Source of the DNA: Myxococcales bacterium
GTDB taxonomy: Bacteria > Myxococcota > Myxococcia > Myxococcales > Anaeromyxobacteraceae
Assembly (NCBI GenBank): GCA_021806645.1
Contig: JAJZQX010000004.1
Location: forward strand, 186,001-250,000
Length of the DNA stretch: 64,000 bases
Reading direction: 5' to 3'
Below are positions 17,990 through 26,728 of this stretch, piece by piece; within the stretch, counting starts at the first letter, position 1; every line of letters starts with the position of its first letter. The notes under the pieces are model-generated. The model made no database searches and was not told where the DNA came from. It saw only the letters and a list, made by a program, of their open reading frames with translations. The position numbers were made by a program, and so were the translations under genes.

Positions 17990-18355
17990 ATGAAGAGGAT
18001 CCTGGGAGGACTCGTCGTCGCCGCCGTGCTGCTCACCGCAGGGGTCGCTACGGCCTGCGACTGGTGCTACGGCCACGGCGGTGGACCGGGCGCCGGCAGC
18101 CCAGCCGCCATGAGGGCGTTCCACAAGGAGACGGTGGGCCTGCGTGAGGACCTGGCGGCGCGTCAGATCGACCTGGCCGAGGCGTACGACAAGGAGCCCG
18201 CCGACCCCGCCCGCATCGCCGCTCTCCGGAAGGAGATCGTGGACCTCGAGGCGAAGCTGCAGGCCGCGGCAGACAAGAGCGGCCTCCGGCCGTGGGGCCC
18301 TGGGCGAGGCCATGGCATGATGACCGGCGGCAGCGGCCGTTGCGGATGCTGGTAG
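17990..18355 (+). CDS. ZraP/CpxP-like periplasmic protein
   Basis: A 121-aa exported protein; the ATG at 17990 has an excellent ribosome-binding site (AAGGAGGG). A signal peptide ends near ATACDW. The mature part contains a Cys pair CDWC, a His/Gly segment, a helical core around LREDLAARQIDLAEAY and EIVDLEAKLQAAADKSGL, and a metal-ligand tail with HGMM and CGC. The helical hairpin with flanking His/Met/Cys resembles the zinc-resistance-associated ZraP family, periplasmic metal-binding chaperones induced through two-component systems. It lies directly downstream of such a system. Confidence 0.72.
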   Translation: MKRILGGLVVAAVLLTAGVATACDWCYGHGGGPGAGSPAAMRAFHKETVGLREDLAARQIDLAEAYDKEPADPARIAALRKEIVDLEAKLQAAADKSGLRPWGPGRGHGMMTGGSGRCGCW

Positions 18356-18413
18356 TGAGGACCACGGTGGAGCTCGGGGCCGGTCGCTGGCCCCGGCTCC
18401 AGGGAGCCACGCG

Positions 18414-18767
18414 ATGAGTCGGACAGCCGTACGCGTCGCAGGGATGACCGCCGCACTGCTCGGCGCGCTCGCCGTCCCGGTGGCGGCCCGCGCCGACCCG
18501 GGGTGCGGCTGCGGCTGGTGCGAGCGCCGCCCCTACGGCAGCACGGCGCCCGGAGACGCCGCGCGCTACGGCGCGAAGGACCCGGTGAAGTCCGCCGAGG
18601 AGGCCCGGAAGCGCCTGGAGGCCTTCTACGACGGCGACGACCTCGTCGTCGGCAAGGTCAGCGAGCGCCCGCTCTACTTCGAGGCCAGCATCAAGCACAA
18701 GGATGGGCGCCTGGTGGACCGCGTCATCGTCGACAAGCGATCCGGCCGGATCCGGTCGATCCTCTGA
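18414..18767 (+). CDS. Small exported protein with PepSY-like C-terminus
   Basis: A 117-aa protein with a signal peptide (MSRTAVRVAGMTAALLGALA) and a Cys cluster just after cleavage (GCGCGWCERR). The second half, about residues 58-117, reads FYDGDDLVVGKVSERPLYFE followed by a strand ending DRVIVDKRSGRIRSIL, the pattern of a PepSY-type fold. It probably shares a transcript with the ZraP-like gene 58 nt upstream. Its CGCGWC motif echoes CDWCYG in that neighbour. Function unknown. Confidence 0.65.
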   Translation: MSRTAVRVAGMTAALLGALAVPVAARADPGCGCGWCERRPYGSTAPGDAARYGAKDPVKSAEEARKRLEAFYDGDDLVVGKVSERPLYFEASIKHKDGRLVDRVIVDKRSGRIRSIL

Positions 18768-18803
18768 GTCAGCTGCTCCCGCGCCTGGGCGCGAGCCCGA
18801 CGC

Positions 18804-19262
18804 CTACTGGATGGCTCCGCTCGACGCACTGAGCTTGTCGACGAGCGGTTGCATGTCGGCCAGCCGGCCACGACTGCTCGTCCTCGATGCCTTCGGCCCG
18901 AAGCCACGGCGCGCGCTGACGCCAGGCCTTTGCGGGATGGTTGCCGAGCCGTACGAGAGTGCTCGATGCTCATCGCCTCGCAGGGCGCCCTCGCCGAGTG
19001 GCCCGAGCTGTCCGCGCCAACGGACTTGCGACACCCGCAAGCGCGCCGCCGGGAGGAAGTGTGCAGCGGCGCCCGCCTGGCCCTCCTGGGCCCGTTCGCA
19101 TGGGTGCTGCGAATATCGACCCTGATAGATACCCCGGTCGCCGCGGTCGGCGTCCGAGTGGGCCAGGTGGCCGGAGGTCGCGAGGAGGACCACGGTCTCG
19201 GCGACTTCGCCGAGGCCCGGGGCCCACCCGACGGCCAACCACATGACCAGGAGGAACCGCAT
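18804..19262 (-). pseudogene. Chimeric remnant: CzcI-like head joined to a Met-rich lipoprotein tail
   Basis: This 152-codon frame begins with a near copy of the czc-operon protein (MRFLLVMWLAVGWAPGLGEV, then HLAHSDADRGD) but loses the His/Cys core of the 5885-6211 protein after about 45 residues. It ends in LADMQPLVDKLSASSGAIQ, which matches the C-terminus of the large lipoprotein at 19859-22408 (AGMQPLVDKLSTSTGMI). The middle is Arg/Gly-rich and resembles neither. The likeliest history is deletion fusing two gene fragments. DNA near 19150-19262 is also clearly similar to 6120-6211. Confidence 0.6.
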
Positions 19263-19390
19263 GATCCGGGGAAGATGCCGACTCGGCTGGGGTGGCGCAA
19301 GGCGACCGGGATCACGCCGATTCATCGAACGCACGGGCTGCGTGCAGATCAACTGAGCGCGCCGAACCTACTTGCCGGGACGGCGCGCCT

Positions 19391-19807
19391 TCACCCGCCA
19401 CCACCTGCCGCCACCGGGACGGCGAACGCGGCCGGCGAGTTCGGCGCGATCGCCTGCAGCGGGACCGCGGGCGTGGCTCGGTGGTTCGACGCGTAGACGC
19501 CCATCCCGACGACCATCACGGCCATCATCACCCCCATCACGATCCACATCGAGGTCATGTGGTCGGAGTGGCCCGAGTGATCGCCATCGCCGGACCCCGG
19601 CAGCGGTGGAAGCTGCGGGAGGAGGTCGGTGGCCGGCAGCTGGCGCGTCCTCGGAGCCGAGACGCCCAGGTCAGGGGTGCGTGACGCGGCGGGAGCCGCC
19701 TGGGCCGATTCCACGAGGGCCGTGCTCGGGTCAGCGCCGCCGTCTTGCGGCACTGGCGCCTGGATGGGAAGGGCCGCATAGAGCACGTACGTCAGGGCGA
19801 GCAGCAT
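19391..19807 (-). CDS. Single-span membrane protein with His-rich and Met-rich motif, copy A
   Basis: A 138-aa protein with an N-terminal hydrophobic signal (MLLALTYVLYAALPI), a Pro/Ala-rich linker, and then GSGDGDHSGHSDHMTSMWIV at residues 71-90 leading into a Met-rich membrane helix (MGVMMAVMVVGMGVY). The tail is short and Ala/Gly-rich. A paralogue of exactly the same length lies at 33480-33896. The His-Asp patch at the membrane face followed by a helix full of Met suggests binding of Cu or Ag, but no family is recognised. It lies 51 nt downstream of the large Met-rich lipoprotein, probably in its operon. Confidence 0.7.
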   Translation of the reverse strand: MLLALTYVLYAALPIQAPVPQDGGADPSTALVESAQAAPAASRTPDLGVSAPRTRQLPATDLLPQLPPLPGSGDGDHSGHSDHMTSMWIVMGVMMAVMVVGMGVYASNHRATPAVPLQAIAPNSPAAFAVPVAAGGGG

Positions 19808-19858
19808 CTCGAGCCTCCGCTGGCAGGGTGATGGACGACGCTTCGAAGGGGACGACCG

Positions 19859-22408
19859 TCACGGCCCCGCGGGGATCATCCCCGTCGAGGTCGAGAGCTT
19901 GTCGACGAGGGGCTGCATCCCGGCGAGCGGGACGCCCGAGACGTTCATGCCGGAGCCGACGAACGAGGTCATGGCGGCGGCGAGCCCGGCGGTGCCGGCG
20001 CTCGACGACATCATGGTCCCGCCCCCGCCCATCATCCCGCCGGGCATGCCGGTCATGGTGATGGCGGTGGAGCCCATCTTCCCGTTCATGACGCCGTCCG
20101 AGGCGTCCTTGACCATCGCCGTGACCATGCCCGACGAGGAGCCGGTCATCCCCATCGTCTTGGCGTACTGGGACATCGCGGCGATCACCATGCCGTAGTC
20201 CTTCATGTCCTGGGTCGCGCCTATCCCCGAGCCGGCCACCGACGGGTCCATCGGCCGGGTCATGAGGATGTCGCCGACCATGAAGTAACTCCCGACCCCG
20301 GCGTTGGCCGACGCGGCGTTGGCCGAGGTCATGCCGCCGGCCATGGACTGCGCCATGCTCTGCGCCATCGAGGTGAGCGGCGTGACCTGGACGCCGGCGG
20401 TGGTCGCGCCCGACGCCACCGCGGGGATGCAGGCCGTCAGCACGTCGCCGGACTGCATCGCCATCGTCGTCCCGGTAGCCTCGTCCATGAACGTCCCGCC
20501 GGCCAGCTCGAGCATGACGGTGCCGGCGTAGGCGCCGAGGGGGATGCTGAACCCGCCCGACGCGCCGACCGCGGCCGAGCCGATCATCGGCCCCATGGTC
20601 CCGCCGCTCACGGCGTAGGCGGTCATGGTGCCTCCAGTGGTACTGCCCATGAACGCGGTCCCGCTCACCATGCCGTGGGGCGTGGCGACGCCGCCGGCAC
20701 CGGGGAGCTGGCCGTTCGATCCTGCCAGGTGCGTCATGAGCGCCTGCATGTCGGCCAGGGCCACTCCAGACCGGTTCATGGCGGAGCCGATGAAGGCTGC
20801 CATGGCGTCCGACATGGCCGTGGTCCCCGAGGCCGGCAGCATGGTGCCGCCCATCATGCCGCCCATGCCCATCATGGAGACGGCCGTCGAGCCCATCATC
20901 CCGTCCATCACGCCGTCCGAGGCGTCGTCCATCATCGCCGTCACCATCCCCGACGACGACGTCATCCCGAGCCCCATGGCCTCCTGGGACATGGCCGCCA
21001 GGGCCATGCCGTAGTTCTTCTGGTCCTGGGTGGCGCCCGTGCCGGCGCCCGCGACGGTCGGGTCCATGGGCATGGTCCGGAGGATGTCCCCCACCATGAA
21101 GTAGCTTCCGACCGCCGCATTGGCGGCGGCGACGTTGGCGGGCGTCATGCCGCCGCTCATGGCGGCCGCCCGGGCCAGGGCCATCGAGGTGAGCGGCGTG
21201 ATCTGCACGTCCGTCACCTGGGCGCCGGCTGCGAACGCGTCGATGCCGGCGGCCAGGTGGTCGCCGGACGCCACGGACATGGTGGTGCCGGAGGCCTCAT
21301 CGACGTAGGTCCCGCCGGTCATCTCCAGGGCGACCGGCCCGGTGTAGGTGCCCACCGAGACGGCATAGTGACCGGTGTCGTCGGTGGTGGCCGTGCCGAG
21401 CTGCGCACCCATCATCCCGCCGGCGATGGCGTGGGCCGTGACGGTCGCGCCGGCGACTGGGCCCTTGGTGGCCGCCCCGGAGATCATCCCGGCGGAGGTG
21501 CCACCGCCCGCCCCGGAGAGCTGACCGCTCGAGCCGGCCAGCTTGGTCATGAGGGCCTGCATGTCCGACATGGCGAGACCGGACTTGTTCATCGCGGAGC
21601 CGATGAAGGCCGCCATGGCGTCCGACATGCCGGTCGTGCCGGCGGTCGAAGCCATCATCGTCCCGCCCATCATCCCGCCGCCCATGGCGACGGGTGCGCC
21701 GCTCATCATCCCGTCCATCACGCCGTCGGCGGCGTCGCCCATCATGGCGGTGACGATGCCGGAGGACGCGGTCATGCCGAGGCCGTGGGCGTACTGGGAC
21801 ATGGCGGCGATGGCCATGCCGTAGTTCCGGGCGTCCTGGCTGGCCCCGGCGCCCGCTCCGGCCATCGTCGGGTTCATCGGGGCCACGTGGAGGATGTCGC
21901 TCACGGAGAAGTAGCTGCCGACCGCCGCGTTGGCGGCCGAGATGTTGGCGTCGGTGATGCCACCCGCCATGTGGTGGACCCGGGCGTGGGCCATCGAGGT
22001 GAGGGGCGTGACCTGGATGCCGGTAGTGGTGGCGTCCGCCATCACCGCGGGGACGGCGCAGGCCAACGCGTCCCCGGCGACCACCGTCATCGTGGTCCCG
22101 GTGGCTTCGTCGAGGTAGCTGCCGCCGGCCGTCTGCAGCATGAGCGGGCCGGCGTAGTGGCCGATGGAGATGGCGAAGTTGCCGGCGGCGTCGGTGGTGC
22201 CGCCTCCGACCTGGGCGCCCATCGTCCCGCCCGTGATGGCGTAGGCGCGGACGGTCGCGCCGCTCACCGGGCCGAGCACCACCGAGCCGCTGATGGTGCC
22301 GGTGGCGGGTGTCGGGTTGCTCGGCGGCATTGTGCTGCTCCCGCCGCACGCGAAGAGGAGGAGCGACGAGGCGAGGAGCGACGCTGCTGCGAGGAATGAC
22401 GGCTTCAT
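19859..22408 (-). CDS. Large Met-rich lipoprotein with three internal repeats
   Basis: An 849-aa predicted lipoprotein starting at the ATG at 22408, with lipobox LLFAC (Cys21) followed by a Ser/Pro linker. The rest is three tandem copies of a ~270-residue unit (residues 37-307, 308-579, 580-849). Each unit starts with a carboxypeptidase-regulatory-like strand pattern (SGxxxxGPVxGATV), has a VTPLTSMA motif, a VGSYFxVxDIL segment and a Met-rich block (GGMMGGTMM), and ends in DMQALMTKLAG. The Gly/Met blocks resemble Met-rich copper-binding segments of CopA/PcoA-type proteins. Role is unknown; surface or periplasmic metal binding is inferred. I see no sigma54 element upstream. Confidence 0.75.
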   Translation of the reverse strand: MKPSFLAAASLLASSLLLFACGGSSTMPPSNPTPATGTISGSVVLGPVSGATVRAYAITGGTMGAQVGGGTTDAAGNFAISIGHYAGPLMLQTAGGSYLDEATGTTMTVVAGDALACAVPAVMADATTTGIQVTPLTSMAHARVHHMAGGITDANISAANAAVGSYFSVSDILHVAPMNPTMAGAGAGASQDARNYGMAIAAMSQYAHGLGMTASSGIVTAMMGDAADGVMDGMMSGAPVAMGGGMMGGTMMASTAGTTGMSDAMAAFIGSAMNKSGLAMSDMQALMTKLAGSSGQLSGAGGGTSAGMISGAATKGPVAGATVTAHAIAGGMMGAQLGTATTDDTGHYAVSVGTYTGPVALEMTGGTYVDEASGTTMSVASGDHLAAGIDAFAAGAQVTDVQITPLTSMALARAAAMSGGMTPANVAAANAAVGSYFMVGDILRTMPMDPTVAGAGTGATQDQKNYGMALAAMSQEAMGLGMTSSSGMVTAMMDDASDGVMDGMMGSTAVSMMGMGGMMGGTMLPASGTTAMSDAMAAFIGSAMNRSGVALADMQALMTHLAGSNGQLPGAGGVATPHGMVSGTAFMGSTTGGTMTAYAVSGGTMGPMIGSAAVGASGGFSIPLGAYAGTVMLELAGGTFMDEATGTTMAMQSGDVLTACIPAVASGATTAGVQVTPLTSMAQSMAQSMAGGMTSANAASANAGVGSYFMVGDILMTRPMDPSVAGSGIGATQDMKDYGMVIAAMSQYAKTMGMTGSSSGMVTAMVKDASDGVMNGKMGSTAITMTGMPGGMMGGGGTMMSSSAGTAGLAAAMTSFVGSGMNVSGVPLAGMQPLVDKLSTSTGMIPAGP
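19862..22300 (-). repeat. Three tandem ~810-bp coding repeats
   Basis: Unit 1 spans 22300-21488, unit 2 21487-20672 and unit 3 20671-19862, all in frame within the lipoprotein gene. Units 1 and 2 are more alike in their second half (DAMAAFIGSAMN, DMQALMT) than either is to unit 3, whose end has diverged (MQPLVDKLSTS). Repeats of this size can recombine and could mis-assemble. Confidence 0.8.
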
Positions 22409-22612
22409 CGGTGCCTTTCGGTAGCACTCGCCACGAACGTCTCCGGGAGCCGGCGGCGTGGCTGCGCTGGTCCCTTCGATCCGACCCAACTCGGTGCGAA
22501 AGGGTTCATTCCAGAGGCGGCAGACCCATCCGGCGGCTGCTCGCGTCGGGGGCCGGGGGCGCTGCGGCCCGGGGCGTAGGGTGTTCGCCCCTCACGCCCC
22601 GGAGCCCGACCC

Positions 22613-22778
22613 CTACTTCCCCTCCAGCTCCTTGGCCCGCAGGTGGTGGAACCTGGCGAGCTCGTCGGCCTCGGCGGCCGCGTTCTCCACGTCCTTGGCG
22701 ATGTTCATGCAGTGCTTCTCCATCTCCGCGGCCGCGCGATTCACCGCTCCGCTCTTCCGGTCGTGGTGGGCGTGGGCA
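22613..22778 (-). pseudogene. Truncated member of the DRKSG small exported protein family
   Basis: Read leftwards in the frame ending at the stop 22613-22615, this gives HDRKSGAVNR, AAAEMEKHCMNIAKD and FHHLRAKELEGK, clearly homologous to the C-terminal half of the proteins at 60604-60957 and 62546-62905. There is no start codon or signal peptide in this frame. It begins exactly where the 95-aa frame 22779-23066 stops, one base out of register, so a single frameshift would join the two. Confidence 0.7.
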
Positions 22779-23066
22779 TCAGCGGGACATGGGGCGGGCC
22801 CAGGGCTTGGACGACACCCACGGGCCGGTCGTGACGGGCACCCGGGCGATGTCCGCGACGACTGGGCGGGCGCCAGGCTTGGATGGGGTCCAGGCGCCGG
22901 TCATGATCGGCACGCCCGGCGTGCTCGTCGGCACGGAGATGCGGGCTCCCGGCTTCGAGGCGGTCCAGACGCCGGTGGTGATGACGGTGGGCGGCAGCTC
23001 TGCGGCCAGGGTGGGCACCGCGGCGACGAGGGCGGCGAGGGTCAGGACGAGGCGGGGCAGGTTCAT
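22779..23066 (-). CDS. Exported protein with three SKPGAR repeats, possibly frameshifted
   Basis: A 95-aa product with a good ribosome-binding site (GGAGGAAC) and a signal peptide (MNLPRLVLTLAALVAAVPTL, cleaved near LAAE). The mature part is three copies of TGxWxxSKPGAR (residues 31-42, 56-67, 80-91) spaced 24-25 residues. It terminates where the DRKSG-family remnant begins in another frame, so it may be the 5' half of a broken gene. No known family. A GTGACG palindrome and a weak sigma54 element lie upstream. Confidence 0.5.
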   Translation of the reverse strand: MNLPRLVLTLAALVAAVPTLAAELPPTVITTGVWTASKPGARISVPTSTPGVPIMTGAWTPSKPGARPVVADIARVPVTTGPWVSSKPWARPMSR

Positions 23067-23151
23067 CGTGGTTCCTCCGGTTGATGAGGACGACTTCTCT
23101 GGTTGACTGCACGAGGCGATCCAACGGCGCACGCCATTTCGCCCGTGAAAT

Positions 23152-23167
23152 CGCGTGCTGCATGCCT
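23152..23167 (-). promoter_or_regulatory. Weak sigma54-type element before the SKPGAR gene
   Basis: AGGCATGCAGCACGCG on the minus strand has the essential GG and GC separated by 10 nt, but differs from the GGCACG/TGCT form shared by the strong sites in this window. It lies 86 nt before the ATG and 36 nt from a palindrome. Tentative. Confidence 0.3.
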
Positions 23168-23193
23168 TACCGCTCGCACGTCTCGGTGACCCT

Positions 23194-23210
23194 GTGACGT
23201 GTCACGTCAC
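23194..23210. promoter_or_regulatory. 17-bp palindrome GTGACG-N5-CGTCAC
   Basis: GTGACGTGTCACGTCAC is a perfect 8-bp inverted repeat around one base and matches the GTGACC-N5-GGTCAC operator class with one change per half. It could act leftwards on the SKPGAR gene or as a second upstream site for corE. Confidence 0.55.
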
Positions 23211-23442
23211 GATGCGGGCATTGACGAGGCAGAACGTACGGCGGTGAGCGGCAGGCGACGCCCTCCAACATGCCGCTCGAGGCCAGGCTCAGTGCGAGCC
23301 CGGAGCGGCTCCCAGCATGACCTCCTTGACCGTCCCCTTCCCGCAGAGCCCATCCTGGTGGGCAACAGCGCGGCTCGGTCTTCTTCTCGGGTGAGCCGGG
23401 AGAGGTGCGCGCCGGTAGCATGCAAGTTCCCTAGGAGAGACC

Positions 23443-23459
23443 GTGACCAGAGTGGTCAC
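23443..23459. promoter_or_regulatory. Activator palindrome upstream of corE-copA
   Basis: GTGACCAGAGTGGTCAC, the full consensus of the shared operator. Its centre is 83 nt before the GG of the sigma54 element at 23533-23548, a normal distance for an NtrC-type upstream activating sequence. Confidence 0.75.
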
Positions 23460-23532
23460 ACCGCTGCATCCTTCGACAACATCACCACCATCCGAGACAT
23501 GAGGAATCATGGGGGTCCCGGCACGCTCAGCG

Positions 23533-23548
23533 CGGCACGCCACGTGCT
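23533..23548 (+). promoter_or_regulatory. Sigma54 promoter of corE-copA
   Basis: CGGCACGCCACGTGCT: -24 GGCACG and -12 TGCT with GG-N10-GC spacing. Transcription would start near 23560, about 50 nt before the corE-like ATG. Confidence 0.75.
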
Positions 23549-23609
23549 TCTCACTCGACCCAGGTCGATCCGCGTGGAAGTGGCGTCACCTACCCTGGAG
23601 ATGGACTAC

Positions 23610-24167
23610 ATGCCTCTGAAGGCTCTGCGGACCATGGAGGCGCTCGCCTCGAAGAAGCCCCAGTTCCTGGGCTTCCTCCGGGCGCGCCTCGGTGACGAGC
23701 GCCTCGCCGAGGACGTCCTGCAGGCAGCCTACCTGCGGGCCCTGGAGAAGGGCGGGGCCATCCAGCAGGACCAGAGCAGTGTGGCCTGGTTCTACCAGTT
23801 GCTCCGCAACGCCGTCGTCGACCTCCACCGGGCTCGCGCCCGCGGACACGACGGGCCACCCCTCGACGAGCTCGACGACGCCGCGCTCGGAGTGGCGCCC
23901 GAGCAGCTCCGGGAGGCGGCGTGCCGCTGCCTGGAGGCGGTGGTCGACACCCTGAGCCCCGCCCACGCCCGGTTGCTCCGCCGGGTGGACCTGGAGGGTG
24001 CCTCCGTCCCGGCGGTGGCGGCGGAGGAGGGGATCACCCCCAACAACGCCGGCGTACGCCTGCACCGGGCCCGCGCCGCGCTCCGAGACCGCCTTCGGCG
24101 GGTCTGCGGCGCCTGCTCGCGCCACGGCTGCCTCGACTGTCGCTGCACGCCACCCCGGCCCACGTAA
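23610..24167 (+). CDS. CorE-like (ECF44) metal-dependent sigma factor
   Basis: A 185-aa ECF sigma factor with region 2 around LAEDVLQAAYLRALEKG and WFYQLLRNAVVDLHR, and region 4 around GASVPAVAAEEGITPNNAGV. A CRC motif (Cys105, Cys107) lies in the linker and a Cys-rich tail contains CGACSRHGCLDCRC (Cys166, 169, 174, 177, 179). The linker CxC plus C-terminal Cys-rich domain is the hallmark of CorE sigma factors, which in Myxococcus respond directly to Cu (CorE) or Cd/Zn (CorE2) without an anti-sigma factor. The copA gene follows immediately, a known type of CorE target. Start chosen at 23610 because GGAG lies 9 nt upstream. Confidence 0.85.
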   Translation: MPLKALRTMEALASKKPQFLGFLRARLGDERLAEDVLQAAYLRALEKGGAIQQDQSSVAWFYQLLRNAVVDLHRARARGHDGPPLDELDDAALGVAPEQLREAACRCLEAVVDTLSPAHARLLRRVDLEGASVPAVAAEEGITPNNAGVRLHRARAALRDRLRRVCGACSRHGCLDCRCTPPRPT

Positions 24168-24212
24168 GAGCCAGGCGCCTCGCGCGTCTCCCTGGGCATG
24201 GAGGATGTGACC

Positions 24213-26669
24213 ATGCACCAGCACGACCAGGCGGCCGCCCCGATGGCGGCCAAGCACGACGCGGTCCGCGATCCCGTCTGCGGGATGACCGTGGACCCGA
24301 CCAGCCCGAAGGGCGGCCAGCTCCGCCACGAGGGGCACACCTACGGCTTCTGCAGCGCACGCTGCCGGGAGAAGTTCGCCGCCGACCCGCAGAGGTACCT
24401 CACGCCGGAGGTGGCGCAGCCCGCGCCTCCCTCGCCGGCCGCCGCCCGGTTCATCTGCCCGATGGACCCCGAGGTCGAGTCCGACCATCCGGGCCCCTGC
24501 CCGAAGTGCGGCATGGCGCTCGAACCGGCCGAGGTCGAGGCTCCGAGCCGGGTCGAGTACACCTGCCCGATGCACCCGGAAGTGGTGTCCACCGCGCCGG
24601 GCCACTGCCCGATCTGCGGCATGGCGCTCGAGCCCCGGACGGTGGCCGTCGAGGAGGCCAACCCCGAGCTCGACGACATGACGCGGCGGTTCTGGGCCGC
24701 CGCCGCGCTGGCGCTGCCGCTGTTCCTGGCCGGGATGTCCGACCTGATCCCCGGTCAGCCGCTGCAGCACCTGGTCTCGCCCGTGGTGCTCGCCTGGCTC
24801 GAGCTGGCGCTCGGGACCCCGGTGGTCCTCTGGGCGGGGTGGCCGTTCTTCCAGCGCGGGTGGGCCTCGGTGGTGAACCGCAGCCCCAACATGTTCACGC
24901 TCATCGCCACGGGCACCGGCGCGGCCTACCTCTTCAGCGTCGTCGTCACCGTGGCGCCATGGCTCATCCCCGCCGAGCAGCGGGGCCACGGCGGCGCCCT
25001 CCCCCTCTACTACGAGGCCGCCGCCGTCATCACGGCGCTGGTGCTCCTCGGCCAGGTCCTGGAGCTCCGGGCCCGGGCCAGCACCCGGGGCGCCCTGAAG
25101 GCGCTGCTCGGCCTCGCACCGAAGACGGCGCGGCTGGTGGATCCCCTCGGCGCCGAGCGCGACGTCCCGCTCGCCGAGGTGCGCAAGGGCGACCGGCTGC
25201 GCGTCCGCCCGGGCGAGAAGGTCCCGGTGGACGGGGTGGTGATCGAGGGCGAGAGCAGCGTGGACGAGTCGATGATCACCGGGGAGCCGCTGCCCGTGGA
25301 GAAGGCCCCCGGCGCCCGGGTGACCGGCGCCACCGTCAACGGCACCGGCACCTTCGTGATGCAGACCGAGCGCATCGGCAAGGACGCCCTCCTCGGCCAG
25401 ATCGTCCAGCTCGTGGGCCAGGCGCAGCGCAGCCGCGCCCCCATCCAGCGGCTGGCCGACGCCATCTCGGGGTGGTTCGTCCTGGCCGTGCTGGCGGTCG
25501 CCGCCGTGACCTTCATCGCCTGGCTGCTGGTGGGCCCGGCGCCTGCCCTGACTCACGCCCTCGTGAACGCGGTCGCCGTGCTCATCATCGCCTGCCCGTG
25601 CGCCCTTGGCCTGGCGACCCCCATGAGCGTGATGGTCGGCACCGGGCGAGGCGCGTCGGTCGGCGTGCTGGTCCGGGATGCGGAGGCGCTCGAGGTGATG
25701 GAGAAGGTGGACACCCTCCTCGTCGACAAGACCGGCACGCTCACCGAGGGTCGGCCGGCGCTGGCCACGGTCGAGGGGGCGGCGACCTTCGACGAGGCCA
25801 CCGTCCTGCGGCTGGCCGCCGGCGCGGAGAAGGGCAGCGAGCACCCGCTGGCGCGGGCCCTCCTGGAGGGCGCAGCCGCCCGGGGCATCGGCGTCCCGGC
25901 GTCGTCCGGGTTCCGGGCGCTGTCCGGGCGGGGGATCGTCGCGACCGTCGAGGGGCGGGCCGTCGGCCTGGGCAACGAGGCGCTGCTCACCGAGCTCGGC
26001 CTCGAGGCGGGCCCGCTCCTCGGGCGCGCCGTGGCGCTGCGGCGTGCCGGCCAGACGGTCATGTTCCTGGCCGTCGATGGCCGCCTGGCGGGGCTGGTCG
26101 GGGTGGCCGATCCGATCAAGCCGTCCACCCCGGAGGCGCTCCGGGCGCTGCGGGCCGACGGCCTGCGCATCGTCATGGTCACCGGCGACAGCCGCGCCAC
26201 CGCGGAGGCCGTCGCCAGGGAGCTCGGCATCGACGAGGTCGAGGCCGAGGTCCAGCCGGCCGAGAAGCACGCGGTGGTCGAGCGGCTGCGCGCCGCCGGC
26301 CGGGTGGTGGCCATGGCCGGCGACGGCATCAACGACGCCCCGGCCCTGGCGGCGGCCCACGTCGGCATCGCCATGGGCTCCGGCACCGACGTGGCCATGG
26401 AGAGCGCCGGCATCGTGCTGGTGAAGGGCGACCTGCGCGGGATCGTCCGCGCGCGTCGCCTGAGCCGGGCCACGCTGCGCAACATCCGGCAGAACCTCTT
26501 CTTCGCCTTCGCCTACAACTCGCTCGGCGTCCCGGTCGCGGCCGGCCTGCTCTACCCGTTCCTCGGCCTGCTCCTCAGCCCGATGCTCGCCAGCGCCGCC
26601 ATGAGCCTGAGCTCCGTCTCGGTCATCGCCAATGCGCTCCGGCTGCGGGGGGCGAATCTGGGCGGGTGA
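24213..26669 (+). CDS. copA: Copper-exporting P1B ATPase with YHS and two HMBD domains
   Basis: An 818-aa Cu(I) exporter. The N-terminus has a His-rich start, a YHS domain (DPVCGM at 20-25; FCSARC near 47-52), and two heavy-metal-binding domains (CPMDPE...CPKCGM at about 82-101; CPMHPE...CPICGM at about 118-137), with no HMA domain. Core motifs are TGEP, the CPC copper site ([13 protein letters not shown]), DKTGTLT and [10 protein letters not shown]. The ATG at 24213 has GGAGG 8 nt upstream; an ATG at 24198 is possible. It lies 45 nt after the corE-like gene and ends facing the leftward operon across a hairpin. Confidence 0.95.
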   Translation: MHQHDQAAAPMAAKHDAVRDPVCGMTVDPTSPKGGQLRHEGHTYGFCSARCREKFAADPQRYLTPEVAQPAPPSPAAARFICPMDPEVESDHPGPCPKCGMALEPAEVEAPSRVEYTCPMHPEVVSTAPGHCPICGMALEPRTVAVEEANPELDDMTRRFWAAAALALPLFLAGMSDLIPGQPLQHLVSPVVLAWLELALGTPVVLWAGWPFFQRGWASVVNRSPNMFTLIATGTGAAYLFSVVVTVAPWLIPAEQRGHGGALPLYYEAAAVITALVLLGQVLELRARASTRGALKALLGLAPKTARLVDPLGAERDVPLAEVRKGDRLRVRPGEKVPVDGVVIEGESSVDESMITGEPLPVEKAPGARVTGATVNGTGTFVMQTERIGKDALLGQIVQLVGQAQRSRAPIQRLADAISGWFVLAVLAVAAVTFIAWLLVGPAPALTHALVNAVAVLIIACPCALGLATPMSVMVGTGRGASVGVLVRDAEALEVMEKVDTLLVDKTGTLTEGRPALATVEGAATFDEATVLRLAAGAEKGSEHPLARALLEGAAARGIGVPASSGFRALSGRGIVATVEGRAVGLGNEALLTELGLEAGPLLGRAVALRRAGQTVMFLAVDGRLAGLVGVADPIKPSTPEALRALRADGLRIVMVTGDSRATAEAVARELGIDEVEAEVQPAEKHAVVERLRAAGRVVAMAGDGINDAPALAAAHVGIAMGSGTDVAMESAGIVLVKGDLRGIVRARRLSRATLRNIRQNLFFAFAYNSLGVPVAAGLLYPFLGLLLSPMLASAAMSLSSVSVIANALRLRGANLGG

Positions 26670-26678
26670 GCAGACGAG

Positions 26679-26720
26679 GGAGTGCATCCAATGGCCATTT
26701 CCATGGCCCTTGGCACTCCT
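26679..26720. terminator. Bidirectional terminator-like hairpin
   Basis: Between the converging copA and NtrC-type regulator genes. Outer arms GGAGTGC (26679-26685) and GCACTCC (26713-26719) enclose an inner perfect stem GGCCAT (26693-26698) and ATGGCC (26703-26708) with a TTCC loop. Position and symmetry fit a shared terminator, without a long T-run. Confidence 0.6.
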
Positions 26721-26728
26721 TGCGCTGC

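Larger units (their letters stand above)
23067..23609. other. 543-nt divergent regulatory interval
   Basis: Lies between the leftward SKPGAR gene and the rightward corE-like gene. No coding region is supported. It holds two palindromes of the GTGACC class (23194-23210 and 23443-23459), a good sigma54 element for corE (23533-23548) and a weaker one facing the other way (23152-23167). Confidence 0.6.
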
